Assembly: GCA_028293765.1 (NCBI GenBank)
Contig: JAQGOG010000139.1
Location: 1 to 45,538, forward strand
Source: Gammaproteobacteria bacterium
GTDB taxonomy: Bacteria > Pseudomonadota > Gammaproteobacteria > Steroidobacterales > Steroidobacteraceae
Length of the DNA: 45,538 nt
Reading direction: 5' to 3'
Shown: positions 35,001 to 41,648 of the stretch, piece after piece
Layout of the letters: each line of letters opens with the position of its first letter
Numbering within the stretch: position 1 is the first letter of the stretch
Notes under the pieces: model-generated
The model's input: the letters and a program-made list of their open reading frames with translations, nothing else
What the model was told of the DNA's origin: nothing
Database searches by the model: none
Program-made: the position numbers and the translations under genes

Positions 35001-35310
35001 GGACCAGCTCTACGGAGCGCTCATAGCGTGGGACGGGCCGCCATCCGGCTACCAGATCGAGAATATCGCCGCATTGCGTAGTGAGCTTGGCGAAATCGAC
35101 GCTGCCTTCGCACGGCTTACGACCACGGAATTGCCGGCACTCAACGATTCACTGCGGGCCAAGGGCGCGCAGAACCTTACCGTACCGCCGCTGACGGCGT
35201 TCGATGACGATGATGCGCCGGGAGCCAGCGGGGTCAAGGCCGCCGGACACTTCGATCGCGACGCAGCGCACGGAATTGAGCTGCCGAGAAATTTGCGGCT
35301 TTGGAATTGA
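32056..35310 (+). CDS. sortilin/BNR-repeat beta-propeller secreted protein
   Basis: This 1084-aa secreted protein has a signal peptide (residues 1-23, ending GFAQ) and many Asp-box/BNR-like repeats that build beta-propellers, for example DGGETWTHVGLP, DGGKSWQLVLKG, DGGKTWTELTAQ, DGGATWERGD, DGGQHWNNVI and DFGKSWTPLA. Such proteins are named VPS10/sortilin-like, WD40/YVTN or glycosyl hydrolase, though no sialidase active site is visible here. The last ~250 residues are a different, more helical and charged region. AAGGAGAA lies 5 nt before the ATG at 32056; the TTG just before is not used. Its function is unknown; binding or processing of extracellular polymers is a guess. Confidence 0.88.
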   Translation: MRFGFATGACVLLCCLSATGFAQTQGVLIDSGTLSGLGARNIGSAAMSGRISALAGYTDASGKVTLFVGSASGGVWKSTDGATTFKPVFDDQPVQSIGAIALDPSNPRNVWVGSGEAWTRNSVSVGDGVYKSTDGGETWTHVGLPDSERISRIIVDPRAADTVYACVPGKLWSDSTERGLYKTTDGGKSWQLVLKGSNPSTGCGSVAMEPGNPDVLLAGLWDFRRQGWTFRSGGNGPAAPSGSGLYRSADGGKTWTELTAQSHKGLPPKPYGRIALAFAPSDAQTIYAFVESTDSVLLISHDGGATWERGDKSQWMVWRPFYFANLIVDPKDARRVFKTDGSLILSEDGGKSFSAVGGFAGMHGDVHDVFVDPGNSQHVFAADDGGLWISFDGANKWWKTDNLPISQFYHVSLDDADPYHIYGGLQDNSSWIGDSAYPSGITSSRWENMYGGDGFWMFADPSDPNYVYAEAQGGTIGRVNVRTHETRDIQPKLGAADLKRYTKLRFNWNAPIALSAHDPATVYVGAQFLFRSRDHGQTWDRISPDLTTNDAQKQKQEQSGGITVDNSAAEMHTTIYSISESPLAAGLIWVGTDDGNLQLTRDGGQHWNNVIANVPGVPKNTWVSWVQASSFAPGTAYVAFDRHTFGDMAPYVYATADFGKSWTPLATPPDLKGVRGYAHVIKEDTVDPQLLFLGTEFGLWISVDRGLHWAQFKGGQIPAVAVRDLAVQRRDNDLVLATHGRGIWIVDDISPLRDLTPTLTSQDAAFVSARPVQQRIEANGGWPVGAAAFVGDNPTGGAVITYFQRTRHLFGKLKIEVLDASGAVIDELPASSRRGLNRVVWTMHLRPPHVPPAVQLSEAGTQGPRVLPGTYTIRMQKNGKTYDTSLTVGLDRRVKWSIADRQAQYDAAMKVHTLFNDESVLFDRIVGLRQEIADASRSRSPGDALLRKLADFDTKLDALRKKIVATTEGGAITGEERLREHTDQLYGALIAWDGPPSGYQIENIAALRSELGEIDAAFARLTTTELPALNDSLRAKGAQNLTVPPLTAFDDDDAPGASGVKAAGHFDRDAAHGIELPRNLRLWN

Positions 35311-35363
35311 CTCTTCCGAAACCGGATCGGCGCAAGCTGGCTCCCAGCCCCGAGCTATCGTGC

Positions 35364-36209
35364 TTACAGACGGCCTTCTTGAACGAGGCGCTTCTTGATC
35401 GACGAGATGTGCGCCTCGGCATCGCGAAGCGCGTCCGGCGACGTGTGGACCGAGTAGTAGCCGAGGACGAGATCGTGCTCGTGCGGAGCGGCCGAGCCGA
35501 GAACGAATTCAGTATCGGTCAGCGCTTCGAATTCGACTGCTCTGCTCGAGGGCTCGAAAGCCGCGAGGTCCCCGTGTCGCAGTTCGTCAGGCGCCGACAA
35601 AACGCCCGATGCGATGGCGGCCCAGAGGACGGTGTGGCCCGTCGGCGGCTCGTAACGCCAGCGCTCGCCGGCCTCGAGGCGTACCGCGAGATAGTTGATC
35701 GGCGAGGGGGACGCGAGGGCGCTTGATGCGGACCCGTAGCTGCCGAGGAGGATGCGCGCCGGACCGTCTTCCGGCACAGCTTCAGGGGGCTGGTAGATGC
35801 TGACGGTCGGACCCAACTCCAGTTCCGGCGGCAAGGCGATCCACAGTTGGAAGCCGCGGGTCCGGCCAGCTATGTCGAGCCCCCCTCCGTGCCACATGCC
35901 GCGCCCCGCCTGCATCCATTCGATGCCGCCGGTCGGCAGCGTGCCCCGGACGTTGTCCGGGTCGATATAACTGACCGCGCCTTGCGCGACGTAGGTCAGA
36001 GTGGCGATACCCGAATGGGGATGGAGAGGTCCCCTGAACGGCAGCCCCTCATAATCGAAAAGGTCGAGAAACACGAATGGCTTCAAAATCTCGCCGAAGT
36101 CGGACGGGCTCATTAACCGTGTGACGGGACCATCCGTCCAGCCACGGCTGCGCTGCACGATCGCCCGCGACAAACTCGACTGTGGTGTTTTAGCTCGCGC
36201 AAGGTTCAT
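35364..36209 (-). CDS. pirin family protein
   Basis: This 281-aa bicupin protein is of the pirin family. The N-terminal cupin metal site appears as HPHSGIATLTYV and GIEWMQAGRGMWH, which provide the conserved His/Glu ligands. Bacterial pirins such as YhhW act as quercetinases or modulate enzymes, and the metal is usually iron. AAGGAA lies before the ATG at 36209. It follows the FMN reductase gene by 53 bp on the same strand, so the two are probably co-transcribed. Next to an HxlR regulator, this pair is typical of electrophile/quinone or flavonoid response. Confidence 0.92.
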   Translation of the reverse strand: MNLARAKTPQSSLSRAIVQRSRGWTDGPVTRLMSPSDFGEILKPFVFLDLFDYEGLPFRGPLHPHSGIATLTYVAQGAVSYIDPDNVRGTLPTGGIEWMQAGRGMWHGGGLDIAGRTRGFQLWIALPPELELGPTVSIYQPPEAVPEDGPARILLGSYGSASSALASPSPINYLAVRLEAGERWRYEPPTGHTVLWAAIASGVLSAPDELRHGDLAAFEPSSRAVEFEALTDTEFVLGSAAPHEHDLVLGYYSVHTSPDALRDAEAHISSIKKRLVQEGRL

Positions 36210-36262
36210 TGGAGTTCCTTTGAAAATAGCGGGGGATTGGAGCTGTCAGCGGGCAGAGGCAG

Positions 36263-36847
36263 TCACGACGCGCTGACGCGTGCCGTCTTCAAGGCTGCCG
36301 TCCACCACAGCAGGTCGTCGATCATCGCCCCAGCAGGCGCGCCCAGCTCGGCCAATCCGGCGTCGACATCGCCGCCCGTGTAGTGAGCCCACAGGGTGGC
36401 GACAGGGATATGGACCGAAGAGCGAATCGGGGCGAGCTGCACCTCGATGGCCGTTTCGCGCAGCTGTTGGACGCTGCGTGCGCCCATTGCGGAGCCATAG
36501 CTCACGAAGCCAGCCGCCTTGCGATTCCACTCAGGATAGACCCAGTCGATTGCGTTCTTGAGCACCGCGGAGGTGCCGTAGTTATATTCGGGGGTGACGA
36601 AGACGAAGCCGTCGGACCGCGCGATCGCGGCGGTCCATCTCTGCACGACCTCGTTCTTGTAAGGCGAGCGACCTGGCGTCGCTGGAGTGGCTGGTTGATC
36701 GAAGAACGGCATCGGAAAGTCGCGCAAGTCGAGTAGCCGCGCGTCGACGCCATCGCGCCTCTGCAGGTGCTGGAAAATCCAGTGCGCAGGCTTCTCCGAG
36801 AAGCGGCCCTCGCGGGTGCTGCCAACGATGACGGAAATGACGGTCAT
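36263..36847 (-). CDS. NADPH-dependent FMN reductase (flavodoxin-like)
   Basis: This 194-aa flavoprotein has the FMN-reductase fold: the N-terminal phosphate-binding loop VGSTREGRFSEK, then PEYNYGTSAVLKNAIDWVYPEW and a final SYGSAMGARSVQQLRE. It reduces FMN, quinones or azo/nitro compounds with NAD(P)H in the cytoplasm. The ATG at 36847 is supported by AGGAGC at 6 nt. It is divergent from the HxlR regulator across 134 bp and is followed by the pirin gene, so induction by quinone or electrophile through HxlR is likely. Confidence 0.9.
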   Translation of the reverse strand: MTVISVIVGSTREGRFSEKPAHWIFQHLQRRDGVDARLLDLRDFPMPFFDQPATPATPGRSPYKNEVVQRWTAAIARSDGFVFVTPEYNYGTSAVLKNAIDWVYPEWNRKAAGFVSYGSAMGARSVQQLRETAIEVQLAPIRSSVHIPVATLWAHYTGGDVDAGLAELGAPAGAMIDDLLWWTAALKTARVSAS

Positions 36848-36911
36848 GCTTTTGCTCCTGACTATTAACCGAAAGAAGAAAGTAGCCGCCCAAACCGGTA
36901 TCAAAATGCGA

Positions 36912-36949
36912 CTTGCGCTAATCTATATACCGATGCTACGGTCCGCAAG
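36912..36949. promoter_or_regulatory. possible operator CTTGCG-N26-CGCAAG between HxlR and FMN reductase genes
   Basis: Within the 134-bp divergent region a 6-bp inverted repeat (CTTGCG at 36912-36917, CGCAAG at 36944-36949) flanks an AT-rich core with TATATACC. The spacing is long for one dimer and would suit two sites or a looped tetramer. HxlR proteins usually autoregulate and control the divergent gene, so an operator must be near here; this one is only a candidate. Confidence 0.25.
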
Positions 36950-36981
36950 AACGCACAGATCTGTTACCTGAGCACACCCAG

Positions 36982-37356
36982 ATGACCGTCCAGTTCCCCG
37001 ATCCCAACACCGAAGATTGCCGGGCCCTCAGCTCCATTCTGGCGCTCGTGGGAGACAAGTGGACCGTGCTGATCGTCGTCCTGCTCGGCGATGGCCCGAA
37101 GCGCTTTAATGAGATCAGGCGGATGGTTAGCGGTATTTCACAGAGGATGCTCACGTTCACGCTGCGGGGATTGGAGCGAGACGGGCTGGTGACGCGAACG
37201 GTATTCCCCACGAGTCCGCAGCGTGTGGACTACGAACTGACCAAACTCGGCAGCACCTTGTGGAAGGCCGTGGAACCGCTCGGTTTGTGGGCGCGCGCGC
37301 ATGTGAGCGAGATACTCACGTCGCGAAAGCAGTTCGACGAGGACGCTGCGAACTAG
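36982..37356 (+). CDS. HxlR-family (DUF24) transcriptional regulator
   Basis: This 124-aa winged-helix regulator has the family hallmark C13 near the N-terminus, the helix-turn-helix around [36 protein letters not shown], and the wing [12 protein letters not shown]. In characterised members (YodB, HypR type) this Cys senses quinones, diamide or hypochlorite. It is divergent from the FMN reductase-pirin pair, its probable target. The ribosome binding site before ATG 36982 is weak. It converges on the hemerythrin gene. Confidence 0.93.
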   Translation: MTVQFPDPNTEDCRALSSILALVGDKWTVLIVVLLGDGPKRFNEIRRMVSGISQRMLTFTLRGLERDGLVTRTVFPTSPQRVDYELTKLGSTLWKAVEPLGLWARAHVSEILTSRKQFDEDAAN

Positions 37357-37433
37357 AGTCGGGGCTTATCAAGCATCGCAGCAATCGTTCTTGCGCGCGC
37401 TAGCCTGATGCCTCGTCGCGATGCATTTCGAAT

Positions 37434-37958
37434 CTATGCCAACAGAAGCTCCGCCTTGCGTGCGGCAAGCGCGTTCCCAACCGCCTCTCGATCCAGCTCC
37501 CTTGCCTCGAGTCGCGGAAATAACTCCGACTCTTCCTCTCTGACGTGATGTTTCACGTATTCTTTGAGCACCTTGATCGTTGCATCAAAGTGGTCATCCG
37601 TGGGATCCGACGCCTCGATCTGACTCACTAGCTCCTTGACCGCGGCGTGCTCAACGTCCGCCTCGTTCACCAGCTCCAGCTCCTGCGCCTCCAGGACTTC
37701 TCGGGCCGCCGGGTAAAATATCTCCTCCTCGATTTCGGCATGCACCGTCAGTGCTGCGCAGATCGTTTGCGCCATTTCCTGCTTTTCCCCATCATCGTCT
37801 GACTCTTCGTACTCCTCGAACATCGTCGCCACTTCATCGTGATCCGCCTTCAGTAACCGCAGAGCATCGCTCTCACCCGTGGAACCATAGCCAGCCTCAG
37901 CGGGCCGTATGGGGGGCTTGAACGTCTTCCCACTGGGAGTTGCTTTGGTAGTCGCCAT
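37434..37958 (-). CDS. hemerythrin-like (DUF/HHE cation-binding) protein
   Basis: This 174-aa protein has a hemerythrin HHE domain. The metal-binding residues are seen as LLKADHDEV, LTVHAEIEEEIFYP, VEHAAVKEL and YVKHHVREEESELFP, consistent with a diiron four-helix bundle. The N-terminal 40 residues are a basic, probably disordered tail. GGAGAGGAAAAC precedes the ATG at 37958. Such proteins bind oxygen, NO or iron and are common in stress-response regions, as here. A CATTCACCTATGTATG motif lies about 100 bp upstream. Confidence 0.9.
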   Translation of the reverse strand: MATTKATPSGKTFKPPIRPAEAGYGSTGESDALRLLKADHDEVATMFEEYEESDDDGEKQEMAQTICAALTVHAEIEEEIFYPAAREVLEAQELELVNEADVEHAAVKELVSQIEASDPTDDHFDATIKVLKEYVKHHVREEESELFPRLEARELDREAVGNALAARKAELLLA

Positions 37959-38333
37959 GTTTTCCTCTCCAAATTTACAGCTCGTCATCACCAACCTGAT
38001 CCAGGACGGCGCGCGTCAGAGACCTCCGCAGATGCTACAGCTCTTTCGCCTCCTTCTCATTCACCTATGTATGCGGCAAGACGCGTCGCGCGGCCACTAA
38101 CAGCGTCAATAACCAAGTTAACCTGCCAACGGCGGCGAAGCTCCAGGTACGGCGGCATCCGCCGGCCGAGTTTGAAGACGAACGTCTTCGAAACAAGTCT
38201 CTTGGAGCTCATCATGTCCAGGATCCTGTTGTCTGGTTAGGATGGAACACCGTACGTTCTCCGGCGTTTCCTCAGGACGCCTCTTCCAGCATTCCGCCCA
38301 CGGCTATCTTTGCCATTTCACCGGAGATTCCCT
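37959..38333. promoter_or_regulatory. divergent stress-gene control region with palindromes and promoter-like motif
   Basis: This 375-bp region separates the hemerythrin gene (-) from the ActD/general-stress gene (+). It holds the 16-bp motif CATTCACCTATGTATG (38058-38073), which occurs again at 41254-41269; a hairpin CGGCGG-CAT-CCGCCG (38150-38164); a perfect palindrome GAAGACG-AA-CGTCTTC (38174-38189); and GGAAC (38244-38248) followed after 16 bp by CGTT (38265-38268). The last matches the ECF/EcfG-type general-stress promoter form and lies 66 bp before the ATG. Short open frames in this region look like shadows. Confidence 0.5.
38058..38073. repeat. 16-bp shared motif, copy 1
   Basis: The exact sequence CATTCACCTATGTATG lies upstream of the hemerythrin gene and recurs once at 41254-41269, upstream of the Crp/Fnr regulator gene. 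In both places it reads CATACATAGGTGAATG toward the - strand gene. It is a candidate regulatory site for a shared stress regulon. Confidence 0.55.
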
Positions 38334-38903
38334 ATGGCAGGCAAAAACACAGCAGTCTTTGGTATCTATGCGAATGTCACTAACGCAGAGCGTGGCGTCG
38401 ACGCGCTCACCAGTGCAGGGTTTCCCAGCGCTGACGTCTCGGTGCTGCTCCCGGATACTCGCAGCACCAAGGACTTCGCACATGAGAAGGACACGAAAGC
38501 GCCGGAGGGTACGACTGCAGGGGTCACTGCAGGAGGCCTTGTTGGCGGCACACTTGGAGTCTTGGCTGGTGTCGGCGCCCTGGCCATTCCAGGCCTGGGG
38601 CCGTTCATTGCTGCCGGTCCCATCATGGCCGGCCTCGCAGGCCTTGGGGTCGGAGGAGCGGTCGGTGGACTTGTCGGCGCGCTCGTCGGGATGGGCATCC
38701 CAGAATACGAGGCCAAGCGCTACGAGGGTCGAGTGAAGGATGGCGGCGTTCTACTTTCCGTGCATTGCGACACCTCGAGCCAGCTAAAGCGTGCCAAGGA
38801 AGTGTTGCAAGCCAGCGGGGCCCAAGACATTGCATCGTCCGGTGAAAGCGCCGGTGCGAAGCCGCCTGCGGGCGAAGCGGTTTATCAGACTCGAAAGATA
38901 TAG
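38334..38903 (+). CDS. ActD/general-stress-like Gly-rich membrane protein
   Basis: This 189-aa protein starts at ATG 38334 (MAGKNTAVFGIY). It has an N-terminal alpha/beta half (AVFGIYANVTNAERGVDALTSAGF, then DVSVLLPD), two Gly/Ala-rich hydrophobic helices in the middle (GGLVGGTLGVLAGVGALAIPGLGPF and a second) and a C-terminal half with GIPEYEAKRYEGRV and LLSVHCD. This is the family annotated as general stress protein or quinol:electron-acceptor oxidoreductase subunit ActD, but none of the other Act subunits is nearby, so the stress-protein label fits better. Similar proteins often cluster with YsnF, BON and DUF892 genes, as here. Confidence 0.83.
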   Translation: MAGKNTAVFGIYANVTNAERGVDALTSAGFPSADVSVLLPDTRSTKDFAHEKDTKAPEGTTAGVTAGGLVGGTLGVLAGVGALAIPGLGPFIAAGPIMAGLAGLGVGGAVGGLVGALVGMGIPEYEAKRYEGRVKDGGVLLSVHCDTSSQLKRAKEVLQASGAQDIASSGESAGAKPPAGEAVYQTRKI

Positions 38904-38950
38904 CACTGGACTGAAAAGCAGCAGCGGGACCAGTTACCGCTTTAATCACG

Positions 38951-38979
38951 GAGATCCCACCTCGGAGGGATCTCTCTTT
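38951..38979 (+). terminator. intrinsic-terminator-like hairpin before the BON gene
   Basis: Inverted repeat GAGATCCC (38951-38958) and GGGATCTC (38967-38974) with an 8-nt loop, followed by TCTTT, sits 47 bp after the stress-protein stop. It probably ends that transcript. The hairpin is followed closely by the GAGGTGAAT ribosome binding site of the BON-domain gene, so it could also attenuate that gene. Confidence 0.55.
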
Positions 38980-38990
38980 GAGGTGAATAT

Positions 38991-39365
38991 ATGACGAAGA
39001 AATTGCTGCAGCATTTGGCGCTTCCCGCCTTGATCATGCTTGCACAGGGGGCGAATGCGCAAAGCCCCGGCGCCGACAACACGCGCAACAATCAGCAGGA
39101 TCGCGCACAGTCAGCGCCGACGGCAGACCAACAGTCAAACGGTACTGCAGATCTCGACATCAGTAAACGCATTCGACGCAGTGTAACCTCTGATAAAGCG
39201 CTCACTACGTACGCGCACAACGTTAAAATTATAACCCGAGATGGGAGGGTGACACTGAAAGGCGCGGTGCACACGCAGGACGAAAAGACGAAAATTGGGG
39301 CGAAGGCAGCCGAAGTCGTCGGGGCGGATCACGTAGCTAATCAGCTGACGATCGCGTCGAAATAG
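38991..39365 (+). CDS. BON-domain periplasmic protein
   Basis: This 124-aa protein has a signal peptide (residues 1-23, ending GANAQ), a Gln/Asn-rich linker and one BON domain (about 53-122: DLDISKRIRRSVTSDKAL, VKIITRDGRVTLKGAVHTQDEK). It belongs with OsmY-type periplasmic proteins induced by osmotic and envelope stress. GAGGTGAAT is its ribosome binding site. It lies between the general-stress gene and the lipoprotein gene on the + strand. Confidence 0.9.
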   Translation: MTKKLLQHLALPALIMLAQGANAQSPGADNTRNNQQDRAQSAPTADQQSNGTADLDISKRIRRSVTSDKALTTYAHNVKIITRDGRVTLKGAVHTQDEKTKIGAKAAEVVGADHVANQLTIASK

Positions 39366-39436
39366 GATCTCGAGTACCATACGTGCAGCATGAGACCGCG
39401 GCACCTTCCACGGCCGATACGCTACGGGGAAACGGC

Positions 39437-39883
39437 ATGTTTGCACTAAAGCTGCTGGGACGATTGTGTATCGCTTTTGGACTCGCTGCCGTCGCGCTAA
39501 CCGCTTGTGCCTCATCGCACGTGATGATTGGCGAGGCGCGAGCGCCGATCTCACCTGATTTGGTGCAGATCTACACTCAACCGCCCAATGCAAAATACGA
39601 GGAGATCGCGACCGTTGACGCCTCGAGCCGCGGGTCTTTCTCATTCACCGCGCAGAGAAAGACGGACCAGGTCATAAAGAGGCTCAGGCAAGAAGCCGCA
39701 AAGCTTGGCGCCAATGGGGTGGTGCTCCAGGGAATGGGTGATCAAGTGTCCGGATCGATCGGAACGGGCCTTGGGCAGGACTCTTACTCTAGTAACACGG
39801 CTGTGAGCGGCGGTATTGGCATATCCGCCGGACTACACCAGAAAGTGGCCAGCGGCATTGCCATCTACGTGGAACGAAATTGA
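39437..39883 (+). CDS. lipoprotein of unknown function
   Basis: This 148-aa lipoprotein has a type II signal peptide ending in the lipobox LTAC with lipid-attached C24. The mature part includes ISPDLVQIYTQPPNAKYEEIATVD, a helical segment TDQVIKRLRQEAAKLGANGVVLQG and a Gly/Ser-rich C-terminus. The pattern resembles small envelope lipoproteins of the DUF4156/RcsF kind, but I cannot name a family firmly. GGGGAAACGGC precedes the ATG at 39437. It lies 71 bp after the BON gene. Confidence 0.75.
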   Translation: MFALKLLGRLCIAFGLAAVALTACASSHVMIGEARAPISPDLVQIYTQPPNAKYEEIATVDASSRGSFSFTAQRKTDQVIKRLRQEAAKLGANGVVLQGMGDQVSGSIGTGLGQDSYSSNTAVSGGIGISAGLHQKVASGIAIYVERN

Positions 39884-39914
39884 TGCGTCGCTGCCGGTGC
39901 CGGCAGACATCCGG

Positions 39915-40232
39915 TTAGCGCTGCTCCGGCGCAGCGCCGGCCGGGCGCGATTTACTGGCGGCGAGGCTGTTCGCCATCGTGCTGAGGAACCCTGCCGCAA
40001 CGACCGCTATTTCGGCGTGCTCGCGCTCCTCGACCATCCGCCGCTTCGTAGCGATCGCGGTCTCAACGGCGGTCACCATCTGCTCCACTGTGAACACTCG
40101 CTGGTCGATGAGGACGAGCATCAGGCACTCGATCAACATCACCGCAGCCTCGCCGTAGGCCAGATGCTTGAGAGTCTCGGAAGGTGGCTGCTCGCTATGA
40201 AAGGCGCCAAGCCGGGTTCGAGCGTCAGTCAT
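39915..40232 (-). CDS. small hypothetical protein coupled to the Crp/Fnr gene
   Basis: This 105-aa protein of unknown function is mostly helical, with one moderately hydrophobic stretch (YGEAAVMLIECLMLVLIDQRVF) and two charged helices, and ends in a polar tail. ATG 40232 overlaps the stop of the Crp/Fnr gene by 8 bp, which suggests translational coupling. No domain is recognised. It may be a partner or target of that regulator. Confidence 0.65.
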   Translation of the reverse strand: MTDARTRLGAFHSEQPPSETLKHLAYGEAAVMLIECLMLVLIDQRVFTVEQMVTAVETAIATKRRMVEEREHAEIAVVAAGFLSTMANSLAASKSRPAGAAPEQR

Positions 40233-40995
40233 GTGCAACCAACCTCTTACCATTCGCCCCCACATAAGCAGAGGTAGCGCGCTCATGCACGTCCAGCAAC
40301 GAGGACGCGCGCTGGGCGAGTCTGTCCAAGTCAGTGATGCAGACTTGACCGTCCCTGACTGTAACGATCCCGCCTTCGCGAAAGGCCTTCAGCACCCGAT
40401 TGACGTGAACAGATGTGACGCCGAGATGATCCGCGAGTTGCCCCTGCGTTAAGGGCATTTGATAAGAGAGCGAATCGGGAGGAAGGGTGCCGGACAGAAT
40501 GAGGCGTCCGCGGAAGTCCAACAAAAGCAGGGCCAGCCGCTCTTCTGCGCTACCTTGACCGAGACTCGTCACCCAGCTATGCAGACGTCGCTCCTCTTCC
40601 ATGACCTGCCAGATGCATCGGGTCGAGATGTCGCTGTCTCTGACATAGGCCTCGTGCAGCGCTCGATAGTCGATTCGCTCCGCCACGATCTGCGAGACTG
40701 GCACCACGGCATCAGTATGACGAATGACGAACATGCTTTTGACCGCGAACAGGTCCCCGGGAAGGAAAATGAGGATGAATTGATTGCGACCGTCCGGGAG
40801 CAATCGCGTCCGACAGGCCCATCCCTCAAGCAGGCGGTAGACAAAACGATGGTCGGTGTCGGCCTCAATGAGCGTCTCCCCGCTAGCCCGCGTAAATGAG
40901 CTGCCCTTTAGAAGGGCCGCAATCTTCTCTTCGCCGCGCACGAGCGCGCCAAGGAATTCAGGACGGTGAAGGGCAAAACGGGCGGAATCAGACAT
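40225..40995 (-). CDS. Crp/Fnr-family transcriptional regulator
   Basis: This 256-aa regulator has an N-terminal cyclic-nucleotide-binding-like beta-roll (about 35-150, FVYRLLEGWACRTRLLPDGR, LPGDLFAVKS) and a C-terminal winged helix (LTQGQLADHLGVTSVHVNRVLKAFREGGI). No Fnr-type cysteine cluster is visible, so oxygen sensing by Fe-S is unlikely. The ATG at 40995 overlaps by 8 nt the end of a possible 37-aa upstream ORF. The gene lies in the stress island and may control it. A 16-bp motif shared with the hemerythrin promoter is 258 bp upstream. Confidence 0.92.
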   Translation of the reverse strand: MSDSARFALHRPEFLGALVRGEEKIAALLKGSSFTRASGETLIEADTDHRFVYRLLEGWACRTRLLPDGRNQFILIFLPGDLFAVKSMFVIRHTDAVVPVSQIVAERIDYRALHEAYVRDSDISTRCIWQVMEEERRLHSWVTSLGQGSAEERLALLLLDFRGRLILSGTLPPDSLSYQMPLTQGQLADHLGVTSVHVNRVLKAFREGGIVTVRDGQVCITDLDRLAQRASSLLDVHERATSAYVGANGKRLVAHD

Positions 40996-41101
40996 TGGCC
41001 GCCTCGAGCGAAATAGGCGTTTCGACGACCGCACCTTTGCGACCAGAGAAGGGGTTGCGTCCCAGGAAGTGGTGCCCAGCACCTGGCAACTCTTCCGTCA
41101 T
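40988..41101 (-). CDS. candidate small protein (37 aa) upstream of the Crp/Fnr gene
   Basis: A short frame, ATG 41101 to TGA 40988, encodes 37 residues including HHFLGRNPFSGRKGAVVETP. GAGGGG lies 9 nt before the ATG, or 6 nt before an in-frame GTG just upstream. It overlaps the Crp/Fnr start by 8 nt, as coupled genes do. The composition is protein-like and unlike the GC-driven shadows. No family is recognised. It could be a leader peptide or a genuine small protein. Confidence 0.4.
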   Translation of the reverse strand: MTEELPGAGHHFLGRNPFSGRKGAVVETPISLEAANV

Positions 41102-41253
41102 CACCGCATGCCCCTCGGAAACCAAGCCTTCGCCGTACGCTGCCAAAACGCCGCGCAACGTCAGGCAGATGATAATTCCCCGGCTACCGCAAGCAGGAGC
41201 TTGGATAGTAGGTGTTGCATCGCTGCGATGCTAGCGACATCGACGGCTTTGCA

Positions 41254-41269
41254 CATTCACCTATGTATG
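41254..41269. repeat. 16-bp shared motif, copy 2
   Basis: Exact copy of CATTCACCTATGTATG, also at 38058-38073. It lies 258 bp upstream of the Crp/Fnr ATG and, in the other direction, about 380 bp before the YsnF gene. Confidence 0.55.
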
Positions 41270-41305
41270 AGTACGAGCATGAGCTAGAGCGTTCCTGAAG
41301 TTCGC

Positions 41306-41542
41306 TCAACTGCGCTTCGCCGCCGGCAACTCGTTGCCACCCTCCGTATGAGCCGGAGCAACGTAAACGTTGAGCGTGCGAGTCAGTGCCGACGCGCGGC
41401 TCTCAATCGTCCGCCCGGATCGAGGTTCTAACGAAGCAGAGTTGCTGGCTCGCAGTGCGCTTGCCTCGGCAGCACTACTTGGGTTTCGCGCAGTCCCGAG
41501 CCAACGCTCGATCGTCGCCGAAAGATCTCTGTACTTGATCAT
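41306..41542 (-). CDS. doubtful small ORF (78 aa)
   Basis: A frame from ATG 41542 gives 78 residues (MIKYRDLSATIERWLG...), Ala/Ser/Arg-rich, without a recognised domain or a good ribosome binding site. It may be a real small stress gene or a chance frame in the control region. I list it because its start has protein-like sequence, but the evidence is weak. Confidence 0.22.
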   Translation of the reverse strand: MIKYRDLSATIERWLGTARNPSSAAEASALRASNSASLEPRSGRTIESRASALTRTLNVYVAPAHTEGGNELPAAKRS

Positions 41543-41648
41543 TCGTCCGACATCTCGTCGGCGCGTACACCGACAGCGCCAAATTCAATATTCCTTCATG
41601 CTCCACTGTGCACGAGTTGACTCTTGCTTCAGAGGCGCACTGTCTCCC

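Larger units (their letters stand above)
41102..41648. other. 547-bp control region between the Crp/Fnr and YsnF genes
   Basis: This region contains the second copy of the 16-bp motif CATTCACCTATGTATG (41254-41269) and probably the promoters of the Crp/Fnr and YsnF genes. A - strand open frame at 41306-41542 is described separately as doubtful. No other gene or repeat is visible. Confidence 0.45.

Noticed and set aside
38058..41269. 16-bp repeats as target-site or att duplication flanking an island
   Set aside because: No integrase, transposase or tRNA is nearby, and both copies sit at equivalent promoter positions, so regulation is a simpler explanation.
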